Shown: positions 18,936 through 28,588, counted from the first letter of the stretch. The stretch: DNA of 64,000 nt from Candidatus Binatia bacterium (GCA_035544215.1 DATKHY010000007.1:496001-560000); one strand, 5' to 3'. Translations and numbers: made by a program. Notes: generated by a model not told the origin, from the sequence alone.

Positions 18936-19360
18936 TTACGACGCCCTCAAGTTCTGTTCCATCCGGGCTTTCCGATCGAAAGGTGCGCAGGTGTCGGCCC
19001 CTCATCGCGTTCGAGACCGTCGATGGCCGTGCCTTTGGAGGCGCGCTCGATTAAGGCCGATCCGGCCGTCAAACCACGACCTCACACACTTTTCCGACAC
19101 AGTTTTCTGGCACAATTGCGCCTGTAGATGGCGACCCTCCGGGGCTCGACGCTACCATGGTTGCATGCTTACACCACGACGCGCATGCCCATCGCGTGGA
19201 GAATCGAAGACAGCTGGGGCGCGCTGCACTCGGCCGTTAGGGCACCGGTTCATGGCGCCGTTCGAGGCCGAGGTCTGGCAGTTCTGGTTTGGCCTGGCAT
19301 TGTGAGGCCTCGCCCATCATGCGAAAAGCTCGCGCCACAACAACGAAGGAGCAAACTAAC
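18936..19360. other. Intergenic region between divergent lipoprotein genes
   Basis: The 425 bp separate two divergent lipoprotein genes and should hold both promoters. The short open frames on the plus strand have no start signal or recognisable composition. A Shine-Dalgarno (gaagga) for the next gene lies at its right end. Confidence 0.4.
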
Positions 19361-19792
19361 ATGACGTTCCATCTAAAACGGTTGGTGGGTGCCACCCTAA
19401 CTGTGGCCTTATCGCTCAGTATGGCAGCCTGTCACGGACAATCGCCTGCGAGCCCAAATTACATCCCCGTTGGCTCGACTGCGGTTTCTGCGCCTCAATT
19501 CGGCGGTGCGGATACCTTTGCCCGAAACCGTTCCCCCATCATATCGCTTTGCGGCAACGTGATAAAAATCAAACTACTGGGCTTCGTTCACTGCAAGTTC
19601 CGTGAAAACGGATATAACGGTGTCTTTAAGCTCTTCAATCACGTGCCCGGGCTCCTTGATCTCAAGCCGCTTCTCGGGAGTCAAAAGACCGATTTCTTGC
19701 TCGGCGGCCTCGCGCTTGGCAACGGGTTCTTTCTCGTGAAAGACCTGCGGCATCACCTTCTGCTGGTCCGCGTGCGGATCGTACTCTTGTAG
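19361..19792 (+). CDS. Small lipoprotein of unknown function
   Basis: The 143-residue protein has a lipoprotein signal peptide (SLSMAACHGQ) and no recognisable domain. Its second half is hydrophobic and rich in Leu and Gly (LLDLKPLLGSQ, LLGGLALGNGFFLV), unlike typical soluble lipoproteins. The ATG at 19361 is preceded by gaagga and is preferred to the in-frame ATG 24 codons upstream. A strong terminator hairpin lies 20 bp downstream. Confidence 0.6.
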   Translation: MTFHLKRLVGATLTVALSLSMAACHGQSPASPNYIPVGSTAVSAPQFGGADTFARNRSPIISLCGNVIKIKLLGFVHCKFRENGYNGVFKLFNHVPGLLDLKPLLGSQKTDFLLGGLALGNGFFLVKDLRHHLLLVRVRIVLL

Positions 19793-19812
19793 GAAGGCCC
19801 CGGGGAATGCGC

Positions 19813-19840
19813 AAGAAGGCCCGCTCGGACGGGCCTTCTT
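19813..19840 (+). terminator. Rho-independent-type terminator hairpin
   Basis: Perfect 11-bp arms (aagaaggcccg and cgggccttctt) enclose a 6-base loop. It lies just after the small lipoprotein gene. The right arm ends in ttctt, so a short U-rich end exists, though not a full T-run. Confidence 0.72.
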
Positions 19841-19885
19841 GGCGCAGAGCAAGGGCTGGGTCGCTAACGCGACGAAAGTTCTTTT

Positions 19886-20860
19886 GTGTCCAGATTTTTG
19901 GCGCGACGGCTCGTGCACCTTACGATCGCTCTCGCTGCGAGCGGGTGTGCGCAAGGCCCGTCCGCCGGCACGCCGCCATACGTCGGAGCTACACAGACGT
20001 TAGCGTGGCCAGCCGCCCATTTCTACGGCAACGATGCGATGTATTCGTCTCAGCCTTCCGCCAATGAGGTCGTCGTCTATCGGCGCAACAGACACGGCTT
20101 TACCCTCACGCGCCGTAAGACGCTGACCATGGGATTCTCGAGCCCGATGGGCATGGTAACGACGCGCGACGCGTGGTGGTACATCGCCAACTCAGGAGCC
20201 TCAGACGTCCTCGTCTATCGCACGACGCGTGAAGGACTGGAGAGCCCCAAAGCAACGCTGAGAGACGACGGACAGGTTCCCGTCAACGTCAACGTTACTC
20301 CAGATCGGCAGCTCGTCGCCGTTTCGAACGGCTCGACCACCCGAGGGAGCGCGGGAAGTGTGAGTGTCTATCTGAACGGTCACGACGCACCCTCGCGGAT
20401 ACTGACCTATGGGACCGATCCGATCCAGGGCGAGGGCATCGCAATCGATTCACGTGGCAACTGCTACTGGAGCTTCAACGACCCTCTGAAATTGACCGGG
20501 TCGATCGTGGAGTTTGCGGGCTGCAACGGGAGCGGTACGCTGTTTAAGTCCGGAATATTGAGGGCCGGCGGACTGGCCTTCGACGGTGCCGGGAACCTCT
20601 ATTACGTCGACCAACTGCTCGGCATCTTCAAATGCCAGAGCTCGTCGTCGTGCAGCATCTTCACCGTCGTCGGTCTCGGCGGCCTCATTCTTCCAGCGAA
20701 CATAAATTTCGATAACCGCAGGCCTCAAAATCTGTGGGTCGCCGATGCCGCCGGATATATCGACGCGGTAAATCTGCAGGGCCTTATTGCATATATCCTA
20801 GACGTACTCGGCGGAATCACGGCCCCGCCAATCGGAATCGCACCCGCGCTGGGTAGCTAG
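19886..20860 (+). CDS. Lipoprotein with beta-propeller (NHL/SMP-30-like) fold
   Basis: The 324-residue protein starts at GTG 19886 with a lipoprotein signal peptide (ALAASGCAQG). Repeated segments such as GIAIDSRGNCYWSF, GLAFDGAGNLYYVDQ and NINFDNRRPQNLWVAD are typical blades of an NHL or SMP-30-like beta propeller. It is probably a periplasmic or surface protein binding a ligand or sugar; no catalytic residues are evident. Its stop is one base before the TTG start of the following regulator, so both may be expressed together. Confidence 0.7.
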   Translation: MSRFLARRLVHLTIALAASGCAQGPSAGTPPYVGATQTLAWPAAHFYGNDAMYSSQPSANEVVVYRRNRHGFTLTRRKTLTMGFSSPMGMVTTRDAWWYIANSGASDVLVYRTTREGLESPKATLRDDGQVPVNVNVTPDRQLVAVSNGSTTRGSAGSVSVYLNGHDAPSRILTYGTDPIQGEGIAIDSRGNCYWSFNDPLKLTGSIVEFAGCNGSGTLFKSGILRAGGLAFDGAGNLYYVDQLLGIFKCQSSSSCSIFTVVGLGGLILPANINFDNRRPQNLWVADAAGYIDAVNLQGLIAYILDVLGGITAPPIGIAPALGS

Positions 20861-20861
20861 C

Positions 20862-23333
20862 TTGCGAGACGCGGCGAACACCGCCGAGCTCGCTGCCCTT
20901 CTCAAAAAGTTTCGACTACAAGCTGGTCTCTCTCAGCAGGCGCTCGCAGAGCGAGCGCTCATCAGCGTCCAGGCCGTCAGCGCGCTCGAGCGCGGGTATC
21001 GCAAGGCGCCGTACCATGTGACGCTCGAGCGCATTGCCGATGCGCTCGCACTGCCACAAGAAGCGCGCGAGGCACTCGAGCATGCCGCCCCGCGTTCGCG
21101 CGGTCCCCGTCTCGCCGATCACGGTTCAGCCCTGACGCATAATCTCCCGCGAAAGCTCACGTCGTTATTTGGGCGCGACGACGTCGTTCGAGACATCGCC
21201 GATTTACTTGATTCGGCGCCGCTCGTCAGCATCGTTGGAACCGGGGGAATCGGGAAGACGCGGGTCGCCATCGAGGTGGGAACGCGGCTGGTAAACCGAT
21301 TTCCGCACGGCGTTTGGTTCGTAGAGCTCGCCCCGCTCAACGACGCCGCCGTAGTGCCGCATGCGCTTGCGAGAGCGTTACACCTTCAGGAATCACCCCA
21401 ACGCCCTACGCTCGAAACGCTCTTCGCCTACCTCGCACAAAAGCGGTTGTTGATCATTCTGGACAATTGCGAACACGTCATCTCGCAGGCGCGCACGATC
21501 GCCGGATCACTTCTCCGCGAATGCCCGAGCGTCGCCTTGCTGGCGACGAGTCGCGAAGGCCTAAACATCGCGGGGGAGCAAATCTATCGTCTTTCGCCCC
21601 TTGCCTTTCCGAAGCAGAACGTCCCCTCCCCGGACGCGGCCTCGAAGTACGGCGCCGTCGCCCTTTTTGCCAACCGCGTTCGCGCCGCTGACTTACGCTT
21701 TGAGGTGACAGCAGAAAACGTACGATCAGTCGTTGAGATCTGCCGACGTCTCGACGGCTTGCCCCTCGCCCTCGAACTTGCGGCTGCACGAGCAAGCGTG
21801 CTATCTCCGCAGGAGATCGCCGATCGTCTCGACGGGGTCTTCGACCTGCTGACGGGAGATCGGCGCGCGTCAATATCGCGCCACGCAACGATGCGCGCCG
21901 TGATCGACTGGAGTTACGGACTCCTGTCCTCGCAGGCACAGCTACTTTTCGATCGACTCGCCACCTTCAGCGGCGGCTTCACTCTGGAGACTGCGACGGC
22001 AGTTTGCACGGACGAAGCCATTCGGCCACAAGACGTATTAGAGTCGATCTCGTCGCTCGTCGGCCAATCGCTAGTCATGACGAACTTCGTTCACGGCACC
22101 ACGCGTTATCATCTGCTGGAGACCACCAGGCAATATGCCTTGGAAAAGCTCACGGAGCGAGGCGAACGCCACACGCTGGGACATCGCCACACGCTGGCGC
22201 TTCTACAAGTAGCCGTGCGGCTCGATCGGGATTGGTACGGGGCTTCCGAACGTTCCTGGTTCCGCGAAGCCGAGGCCGAGCTCGATAACTTTCGCGCCGC
22301 ACTCCGCTGGTCGCTCGAGGAGCGCAACGACCTTCGCTCAGGCTGTCTTCTCGCCGGAGCCCTTGCCCGGGTGTGGTATTCGCTCTCTCCCGTTGAGGGC
22401 CGACGCTGGGTGCGGTTGGCCATAGACTCGATTACCGAAAAGACTCGCGCCGACGAGCTCGCGCAGCTCTACATCGCGGACGCGGAGCTCTCTGGCGCGC
22501 TATTTGAATCCGCAGCGTCGCTCGCATCGGCAGAGCATGCGCTACGGCTACGCTCCATGCTCGACGACTTACAAGTCGCACGCGCAGAGCACGCGGCCGG
22601 AAGCGCTCTTACCGCAATCGGAAAGGGTTCGGAGGGCGAAGCATTTCTGCAGAGGGTGCTGGCGTCGGCGGAGCGGCTCGAGAATCGCCGTCTGCAAGCA
22701 TTAGCACTGAGCGACCTCGGGACCGCTTGCTCTCGCCGCGGGGACGTCGAGGGCGCCCGCCGATTCTACGCTGAGGCGCTCGCCCTATACGTGTCGCTTG
22801 GCCTTGGGAGACCGGCGGCGTCGATCGCGGGGCATCTTGCCGAAGTGGAGTTCGAGGCCGGCGATGCGGCCGCCGCTTTGGAACGAGCAGAAGAGGCGCG
22901 CACCGGACATGCAACCACGCGAAATCGTCGCTCGGAAGCGGCCGACTTGAGCAACATGGCGGCATATCTGGTGGCGCTCGATTGTTTTGACGACGCGCGC
23001 GCGTACGCTTTGCAAGCATTAGAGGCGGCCCAAGACGTCCGCGCGCCTGTGTTGTCGGCATTTGTACTGCAGCACTTCGCCGCAATCGCAACGTTACAGT
23101 CCAGTTCGGATCAGCCTTTGGGGAGAAAACGGGAGCAGGTCCCAATGCTGCTCGGATTCGTTGAGGCTCGGCTCAGATCGCTTGGTGCCCGCCGGGACTA
23201 TACCGAACGGCAAGAGCACGAGCGCGTCGGCGTCGTGCTCAAAAGCGCATTCGGAGAACAGCTCGACAAGCTGATGGCGCTTGGCGCGCAATGGAGCGAA
23301 GAGGCCGCCGCGACGGCCGCCCTTGAACTATGA
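20862..23333 (+). CDS. XRE-family regulator with STAND/NB-ARC ATPase and TPR region
   Basis: The 823-residue protein starts at TTG, immediately after the previous stop. It has an XRE helix-turn-helix (about 10-70: LLKKFRLQAGLSQQALAERA, VSALERG) and a STAND-type ATPase with Walker A VGTGGIGKTR (~130) and Walker B RLLIILDNCEHV (~205). The motif GLPLALELAAARA is typical of NB-ARC proteins. The last 400 residues look like TPR helical repeats. Such proteins are signal-transducing ATPases that sense a ligand through the repeats and switch transcription. The target genes are not evident; the adjacent lipoprotein genes are candidates. Confidence 0.87.
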   Translation: MRDAANTAELAALLKKFRLQAGLSQQALAERALISVQAVSALERGYRKAPYHVTLERIADALALPQEAREALEHAAPRSRGPRLADHGSALTHNLPRKLTSLFGRDDVVRDIADLLDSAPLVSIVGTGGIGKTRVAIEVGTRLVNRFPHGVWFVELAPLNDAAVVPHALARALHLQESPQRPTLETLFAYLAQKRLLIILDNCEHVISQARTIAGSLLRECPSVALLATSREGLNIAGEQIYRLSPLAFPKQNVPSPDAASKYGAVALFANRVRAADLRFEVTAENVRSVVEICRRLDGLPLALELAAARASVLSPQEIADRLDGVFDLLTGDRRASISRHATMRAVIDWSYGLLSSQAQLLFDRLATFSGGFTLETATAVCTDEAIRPQDVLESISSLVGQSLVMTNFVHGTTRYHLLETTRQYALEKLTERGERHTLGHRHTLALLQVAVRLDRDWYGASERSWFREAEAELDNFRAALRWSLEERNDLRSGCLLAGALARVWYSLSPVEGRRWVRLAIDSITEKTRADELAQLYIADAELSGALFESAASLASAEHALRLRSMLDDLQVARAEHAAGSALTAIGKGSEGEAFLQRVLASAERLENRRLQALALSDLGTACSRRGDVEGARRFYAEALALYVSLGLGRPAASIAGHLAEVEFEAGDAAAALERAEEARTGHATTRNRRSEAADLSNMAAYLVALDCFDDARAYALQALEAAQDVRAPVLSAFVLQHFAAIATLQSSSDQPLGRKREQVPMLLGFVEARLRSLGARRDYTERQEHERVGVVLKSAFGEQLDKLMALGAQWSEEAAATAALEL

Positions 23334-23359
23334 TCTCTCGCGTAAAGTAGACGGCGTTC

Positions 23360-24361
23360 TCACGATCCGCCTAGGGAGACGCTCAGCTTGTAGACGGCCG
23401 CCGAGACCAGCCAGCTCGCAAGGAAGACTCCCACAATGATAAATCCGAGGACGCCGAAGTTATCGTTGACGGTTCTCACCGCGTCCCAGACGCCGCCATA
23501 GAGGCGGAGCTGGTCGGCGACGACTCCGGCGGCCTCGAGGCCGCCGACGACGAGCGCGACGAGCACCGAGACGAGGGTGATGACCGCGTTATAGTACAGC
23601 TTGCGCATCGGCTTGACGAAGGCCCAGCCGTACGCACCTAGCATCAAGATGCCGTCGGTCGTGTCGATCAGCGACATTCCCGCGGTGAAAAGCAGCGGGA
23701 ACAGCAGGATGCCGGCCACGGGCAGACCCTTGCCGGCCTCGACCGCGGCGAGGCCCAACAGCGCGACCTCGGTGGCAGTGTCGAAGCCGAGCCCGAAGAG
23801 CACCCCGATCGGATACATTTTCCAGCTGTGGTCTACGATCCGCAGGAGCGGCGCGAAGAAGCGCCCCATTAGGCCGCGCCGGTTCAGCATCGCGTCGAGG
23901 CACGCATCGTCGTACGCCTCGCCTCGCCGCGCGCGCGCGAACGCGCCGAAAATATCGAACAAAACCATCAGGTTGATCGCCGCAATCAAGAGTAAGAAGC
24001 CGGCGGAGACGGAGGTGCCGACGAGCGTCCCGGCGTGTTGCAACGCTGGCAGCCTGCTCTTGACGAGCGCGGCGCCGATCGCCACGGCGAGCGTCAGCGC
24101 GACGACGACCGTCGAATGCCCGAGCGAGAAGAACAAGCCCACGCCCAGCGGCCGTTTGCGTTCCTGCATCAGCTTTCGCGTGACGTTGTCGATTGCGGAG
24201 ATGTGATCGGCATCGACCGCGTGACGCAGACCGAACGTGTACGCCAGAAGCGCGGTGCCGAGCAAAACCGGGCGCGACCAAAAGGCCCACAAGGCCAGCG
24301 CCCACGCACCCAGGTTGAGCGCGATCAAAAGGGCGTAAAGTCGAACGACATTCGCGCGCAT
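23360..24361 (-). CDS. HoxN/HupN/NixA-type nickel/cobalt transporter
   Basis: The 333-residue membrane protein has about eight helices and the family signature RHAVDADHISAIDNVTR in helix II. Further conserved segments are LFFSLGHSTVV, GLGFDTATEVALL and LFTAGMSLIDTTDG. NiCoT permeases import Ni2+ or Co2+ across the inner membrane. The ATG at 24361 is chosen because it sits just upstream of helix I and next to the stop of the preceding gene. It is the last gene of a five-gene minus-strand operon that begins with a different nickel/cobalt transporter. Confidence 0.9.
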   Translation of the reverse strand: MRANVVRLYALLIALNLGAWALALWAFWSRPVLLGTALLAYTFGLRHAVDADHISAIDNVTRKLMQERKRPLGVGLFFSLGHSTVVVALTLAVAIGAALVKSRLPALQHAGTLVGTSVSAGFLLLIAAINLMVLFDIFGAFARARRGEAYDDACLDAMLNRRGLMGRFFAPLLRIVDHSWKMYPIGVLFGLGFDTATEVALLGLAAVEAGKGLPVAGILLFPLLFTAGMSLIDTTDGILMLGAYGWAFVKPMRKLYYNAVITLVSVLVALVVGGLEAAGVVADQLRLYGGVWDAVRTVNDNFGVLGFIIVGVFLASWLVSAAVYKLSVSLGGS

Positions 24362-24363
24362 CG

Positions 24364-25677
24364 TCAGTCGCCGATCGCCTGGAGCAGCCGGCGAGCGTCG
24401 TCGGCGTAGACCGGGTGAAACTGCGGATCCGCGTCCAGCGCCGTCCGGAGTCGCCGCCGCGCTTCTCTGCGATGGCCCGTATGCCAGGCGATGACGGCGG
24501 CGTGATACTCGAGCTCGGGATCCGCCGTATCGTATCGCGTCGCTCGAAGCGCATAGACGCGCGCCAGATTCCAGCGCCGCATCGCGGCGAGTACCCAGGC
24601 CATCGTGTCGTCCGCATAGATCTCGTCGCCCCGCTTGACCGCGTCGGATCGCGCCGCGCGGAGCGCGTCGGGCAAGTGCTCGCGGTGTTCCGCGTAGTAG
24701 ATCGCGAGCAGCCGATCGTTGACGCCCTGCGCGTTGAAGAGGCGCTGTTCGGCACGGATCAGAGCGTCGGTCCGCCTCGCGTCGGCGAGGTCGCCGAGCG
24801 CGCGCTGCGCGTCGGCCTCGTACCCGAGCGCTTGCGGCAGCGGATAAAGCTCTGCGCTTCGCGTCGCGGCGACCAGCGCGCGGCGCCAATCGCGCTGCGC
24901 GCGGTAGAGCTTGGCTTCGAAGAGCAGCGCCATCGCGTTGTCAGGGAACACGCGCAGCGCATCGTCGAACTGCCCGGCCGCGCTTGATGGTTCCCCCGCC
25001 TCGAAGGCGAGCTGCGCCACCCGCGTGTGATACCACGAACGCGTGTACGCCGGAATCACGATGATGCGGTCGACAATCGCCGTCGCCGCGGCCATTTGCA
25101 CGCGGGCGCCGGCAAGGTTGCCGGTGAGCTCGTCGTACCGCGCGCGGATCGACATCCAGGTCGGATTCGGGTCGCTTTGCAAGGGATGGGCGAGAATATG
25201 CGCGGCCGCGTCATACCGCCCCATCTCCATCAGGATCGATGCAGTTTCCGCACGCGCGTTGTCGTCGAAGGGCGCAACACGTACGGCCGATTCTGCCGCG
25301 ACGAGCGCGGCTGCGAAGCGATGGAGGGCGAGGTCGGACGAGGCGATGACGCTGAGAGCCTGAAGGTTGCCGTAAGGCTGCAACCGCAGCGAATCGCTCG
25401 CGACGGCGAGCGCGCGGGTGACGTCGTTAAGGTCGCCCGTCTCGCGAAAGCGCTGCAGGTACTCGCCGCCCAGCATGCGGCGCGTGATTTGATCGGTGGA
25501 GTCGCGCAGATCTTGCCTCTCGTAAAACGCGATCAGCGCGTTACGCCGGAGGTAGTCGGTCTGGATCGGAGCGGGCGGCGGCGAGTTCGCCTGCGCGCGG
25601 TGCGCCGCGAACCACGGCCATGCCGATCCGATGGCGATTGCCGCCACGAGGACGACAATCGCCTTTGGTGTTTTCAC
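24364..25677 (-). CDS. TPR-repeat protein with N-terminal signal/anchor
   Basis: The 437-residue protein has a hydrophobic N-terminal segment (about 7-22), probably a signal peptide or membrane anchor. About eight tetratricopeptide-like helical repeats follow (for example YLQRFRETGDLNDVTRALAVA and ALLFEAKLYRAQRDWRRALVAATR). It likely serves as a periplasmic scaffold for protein contacts. It lies between a split DUF4331 pair and the NiCoT transporter, with 1-2 bp gaps, so it belongs to the same operon and probably to the same metal-related assembly. Confidence 0.78.
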   Translation of the reverse strand: MKTPKAIVVLVAAIAIGSAWPWFAAHRAQANSPPPAPIQTDYLRRNALIAFYERQDLRDSTDQITRRMLGGEYLQRFRETGDLNDVTRALAVASDSLRLQPYGNLQALSVIASSDLALHRFAAALVAAESAVRVAPFDDNARAETASILMEMGRYDAAAHILAHPLQSDPNPTWMSIRARYDELTGNLAGARVQMAAATAIVDRIIVIPAYTRSWYHTRVAQLAFEAGEPSSAAGQFDDALRVFPDNAMALLFEAKLYRAQRDWRRALVAATRSAELYPLPQALGYEADAQRALGDLADARRTDALIRAEQRLFNAQGVNDRLLAIYYAEHREHLPDALRAARSDAVKRGDEIYADDTMAWVLAAMRRWNLARVYALRATRYDTADPELEYHAAVIAWHTGHRREARRRLRTALDADPQFHPVYADDARRLLQAIGD

Positions 25678-25678
25678 G

Positions 25679-26269
25679 TTAGAGCGGTGCCTGAATATAC
25701 GGGAACGTGTCGGTGTTCGACTTGTCGTATGCGATATTGTCGGTTGTAAGGCAGGGCGCCTCTTTGTGATCGTCGGGAATGAGGCCTAGCGCCGAGAGCG
25801 TGTTACCGAAGATCGCGCCGAGGGAGATGTCGATGATGTCGTCGTTGAGGGCGCGGCCGCCGTACTTGCTGCCGGTTGCGCCGCCAGTCTCGTAGCCGAG
25901 ATAGGCGGCCTTCGTCGTATCCTGCGAAAGGTCGACTTTCATCACGTTCGGATACAGGACGGCCTGCAGCGTTTCGGCGTTCTTCCTGCTGCGAAAATCC
26001 AGCGTGAACGCCTTGATCTGGCTCTGCAACACCGGATCGGCGTAAGGCTCCGAGACGTTCGTCTTGCGGTGATCTCTGAACAGCTCGAAAGCTTCTTTCA
26101 CGGCGGGCCGCGAGAGCAGCTCGATCTGCTGGTACACGGTCTTCGAAGAGGTCGTAGGACTCGACTGACCGCGCATCGCGGGGGTCAACGCCGAGTTCGA
26201 GGCGCAGCCCCCGATCACGGCGCCGGCCAGGGCGAGAGCCAGCAGCGAGAGTTTGTAGCGTATCGTCAT
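25679..26269 (-). CDS. Lipoprotein resembling the C-terminal part of DUF4331
   Basis: The 196-residue protein begins with a lipoprotein signal peptide (Cys in AVIGGCASNS). The mature part has SRPAVKEAFELFRDHRKTNVSEPYAD and GGRALNDDIIDISLGAIFG, patterns seen in the C-terminal half of DUF4331 proteins. The preceding gene encodes the N-terminal DUF4331 half, so this looks like a natural split of a protein that is usually one chain. Function is unknown. It is exported and probably works with its operon partners. Confidence 0.68.
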   Translation of the reverse strand: MTIRYKLSLLALALAGAVIGGCASNSALTPAMRGQSSPTTSSKTVYQQIELLSRPAVKEAFELFRDHRKTNVSEPYADPVLQSQIKAFTLDFRSRKNAETLQAVLYPNVMKVDLSQDTTKAAYLGYETGGATGSKYGGRALNDDIIDISLGAIFGNTLSALGLIPDDHKEAPCLTTDNIAYDKSNTDTFPYIQAPL

Positions 26270-26282
26270 GTTCGAGAGCCTC

Positions 26283-27101
26283 CTATTCCGCTTGGCCGTC
26301 GGACGTGCCGGCGGTCGCCCAGAGTGCGATCAGTCCCGGTGATCCGCTTGCCGGAGCGAGCAGCGCCTTCGGCATCTCGACGACGATCGAGATGACGTCG
26401 TAGTCGGCGAGAAAATCCCGCGGCTTTGCGATCTTGCATTTGTTGGAGCCCGCCGTGCCGTAATCCACGCCGTTCAGGATGATCCGCTGCTTGCGCGACG
26501 CGAAGCGAAAGGAATCCGCCGTCGCGGGTGGGACGTGCGGATGATTCATGTAGTTGCGGTCAGGTATGATCTTGAAAAACTGCGCGAGATCAAAGAAGAA
26601 CGGGTCGCGCCTCGGCCCGACAAAAACTTTGATCCCGTGCTTGAGCGAGGTGGCCTTGCCAAAGTCGAACGTTCCGGTCTTGACGACGGTCGTATTGGAC
26701 GTGCCAACCTCGTTCGGAGCGGCCGGCCCGTAGAGAGTGACTCTCTGCGACGAGCCGGTCGTGTCGGCCGTGAACTGAAGGACGGTATTCTCATGAAACG
26801 AGTTCGAGCCGACGCCGGTATTGGCGATCTTGAACTGGTACAGGACGTTGGGATCCAACCCGATGCCCCCATACATCCCGGCCGGAATCAGCGGCCGGAT
26901 GTTCATCACCAACGCGACGCGCGAGGCGTCGTGCGGGTTCGGGAAGGCAAAGACGTCGGTGATATCCGCGAGCGGGTTAGCGACGACTGCCGGCGAGTCT
27001 TGGTGATCGGATCCGCGTGCCGCTCTGAACGAGTAGAGCGAGATCGAGAATGCGAGCACGAAGACTGCCGCCATCGTCCCAACGGAACGAAGGATTCTCA
27101 T
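26283..27101 (-). CDS. DUF4331-family exported protein
   Basis: The 272-residue protein has a signal peptide and then the characteristic DUF4331 start SDHQDSPAVVANPLADITDVFAF. Further family traits are LVMNIRPL and the FFFDLAQFFK segment. It is about half the usual family length, with the missing C-terminal half apparently encoded by the next gene. The ATG at 27101 overlaps the stop of the NicO gene by 4 bp; the longer frame upstream is a shadow. DUF4331 is uncharacterised but often found near metal or redox genes. Confidence 0.82.
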   Translation of the reverse strand: MRILRSVGTMAAVFVLAFSISLYSFRAARGSDHQDSPAVVANPLADITDVFAFPNPHDASRVALVMNIRPLIPAGMYGGIGLDPNVLYQFKIANTGVGSNSFHENTVLQFTADTTGSSQRVTLYGPAAPNEVGTSNTTVVKTGTFDFGKATSLKHGIKVFVGPRRDPFFFDLAQFFKIIPDRNYMNHPHVPPATADSFRFASRKQRIILNGVDYGTAGSNKCKIAKPRDFLADYDVISIVVEMPKALLAPASGSPGLIALWATAGTSDGQAE

Positions 27102-28588
27102 GTGGTCTCCTTTATGGCGAGAGCGTGGTGTGTCAAGCGTGTCGAGAGAAAGGCGGAGAGAATTGCGCAGGCCGCCACGCCGCCGAGGGCGAGCGCGAGG
27201 AGCGTCGGTGCGGAGGCGCGCACCCCCTGCTCGATAAGCCCTTGCGTGAGCATGCCGGCGCCGATGATCGTGATGACGGTCGCCGTGACGAAGGGTGCGA
27301 CGCGAGCCGCCCGCTCGAACGCGGAGCGCCGAGAAAGCCATGCGGCCCCGCGCACAACCGCGAGCCCCAATCCGGTGAGAATGGATGCAAGGCCGAGGCT
27401 GAAGATGACGATGAGCGCCAAGCCGTAGCCGATGCGGTGCAGGTGCAGCGCGGTGAGCAGCACGACGATGGCCGCCGGGCAAGGGGCGATCCCGCCGCTC
27501 ATCGCGGCGACGACTGCGCTCGGGAAATGCAGGGGCGCCGCGCCCGGTATCGCGTGCGAGTGATCGGCGTCGTGGTCTGCGTGTGCGTGGCCGCGAGCGT
27601 GTTGGTACCGATGCCGAAGTGTCGCGGTCAGGCTGCGCGCTCCGATCGCCGTTACCGCGACGCCCGAGACGAGCGTGATCCACGTGAAGAGGGTCTCGGT
27701 TGCGAAACCCGCCACGACGAACAGGAGCACGCCGAGCAGCAACACGGCGATGGTGTGCGCGAAGGTCAACGCTCCCGCCAGGATGGCGGCCTGTTTGAAG
27801 GTCGCGCGCGCGCCGACCAGCGTGAATGCGAGTAGTGCCTTCCCGTGGCCGGGCTCGAGGCCGTGCAAGGCGCCGAGGCCGAACGCCGCGAGGACTGTGA
27901 ACAGGATCCACGCCGGCGTTTGACCGCCCCGCGCGACGAGATCCGACAGCGCCGAGGAACGCACGATCGAGCTCGCACCCCACGCCAGCGACGACTCGCC
28001 GCTGACTCGAACGTTGGAGATTCGTCCGTCGGCGACGGTGAACGTCGCTGCATCGTTTTGGCGCGGCGAGCCGATTAGTGCGCTGGGATACGAGCGCAGC
28101 TGGTTGGTGGGATCCGCAATGCCCGGAAGGACGATATCCTTCCAGCCGATGCGCCGGTCAGCGTAGACGAGATCGCGGACCGCTACGGTGGCGCGAGCGG
28201 GAAGCTTGGCCCAGTAATCTCCGGTCCAGTAAAGAATGGGTAGACCGCCGGCACCGGGGCGCGTTCGAGCCGACGTGCCATCCAACCGCAACACGAGCGG
28301 CGTCCCATTGGCCAGCACGAAAAGGTTTCGTGCTACGAGCCCGCCTTCGCCGTCTTGCCAATCGCGCACACGATCCGGAGTCCAGTCAGCGGCGTGCATA
28401 ATTTGAAAGGTCGGGATTTCGGCGATATCGAGCACGTAGTGGATTTCGAGGCGCTCGCCGCGCGCATCAATGCGCGCGAGATGATTGATCGTAAAGTTGC
28501 CGAGCGGATGTGCGGCCGCGTTTCCTATCGCAGCGAGCGATAAACACGCAATCCATAGCGCTAATGCGGCCACCCTGAACAGCTCCAA
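27098..28588 (-). CDS. NicO/RcnA-type nickel/cobalt transporter with N-terminal exported domain
   Basis: The 496-residue protein has a signal peptide and an N-terminal domain of about 200 residues (HPLGNFTINHLARID...), known from NicO-type proteins of many bacteria. The membrane part carries the family motif GLGALHGLEPGHGKALLAF, a His/Asp-rich loop (QHARGHAHADHDADHSH) and the GGIAPCPAAIVVLL segment. NicO and RcnA proteins move Ni2+ and Co2+, in RcnA's case outward. The His-rich loop lies between helices and probably collects metal. It is the first gene of the operon and is followed by DUF4331. Confidence 0.88.
   Translation of the reverse strand: MELFRVAALALWIACLSLAAIGNAAAHPLGNFTINHLARIDARGERLEIHYVLDIAEIPTFQIMHAADWTPDRVRDWQDGEGGLVARNLFVLANGTPLVLRLDGTSARTRPGAGGLPILYWTGDYWAKLPARATVAVRDLVYADRRIGWKDIVLPGIADPTNQLRSYPSALIGSPRQNDAATFTVADGRISNVRVSGESSLAWGASSIVRSSALSDLVARGGQTPAWILFTVLAAFGLGALHGLEPGHGKALLAFTLVGARATFKQAAILAGALTFAHTIAVLLLGVLLFVVAGFATETLFTWITLVSGVAVTAIGARSLTATLRHRYQHARGHAHADHDADHSHAIPGAAPLHFPSAVVAAMSGGIAPCPAAIVVLLTALHLHRIGYGLALIVIFSLGLASILTGLGLAVVRGAAWLSRRSAFERAARVAPFVTATVITIIGAGMLTQGLIEQGVRASAPTLLALALGGVAACAILSAFLSTRLTHHALAIKETT

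Noticed and set aside
19090-19130. TGGCAC-TTGC-like sequence as a sigma-54 promoter
   Set aside because: The spacing between the two elements is too short for sigma-54.
24035-25749. Plus-strand frames opposite the TPR gene
   Set aside because: Antisense of the TPR protein; no ribosome sites and Arg-rich composition.
27050-27835. 261-residue plus-strand frame opposite the NicO gene
   Set aside because: Low-complexity Arg/Glu/Gly composition typical of antisense frames; the NicO motifs on the other strand are clear.
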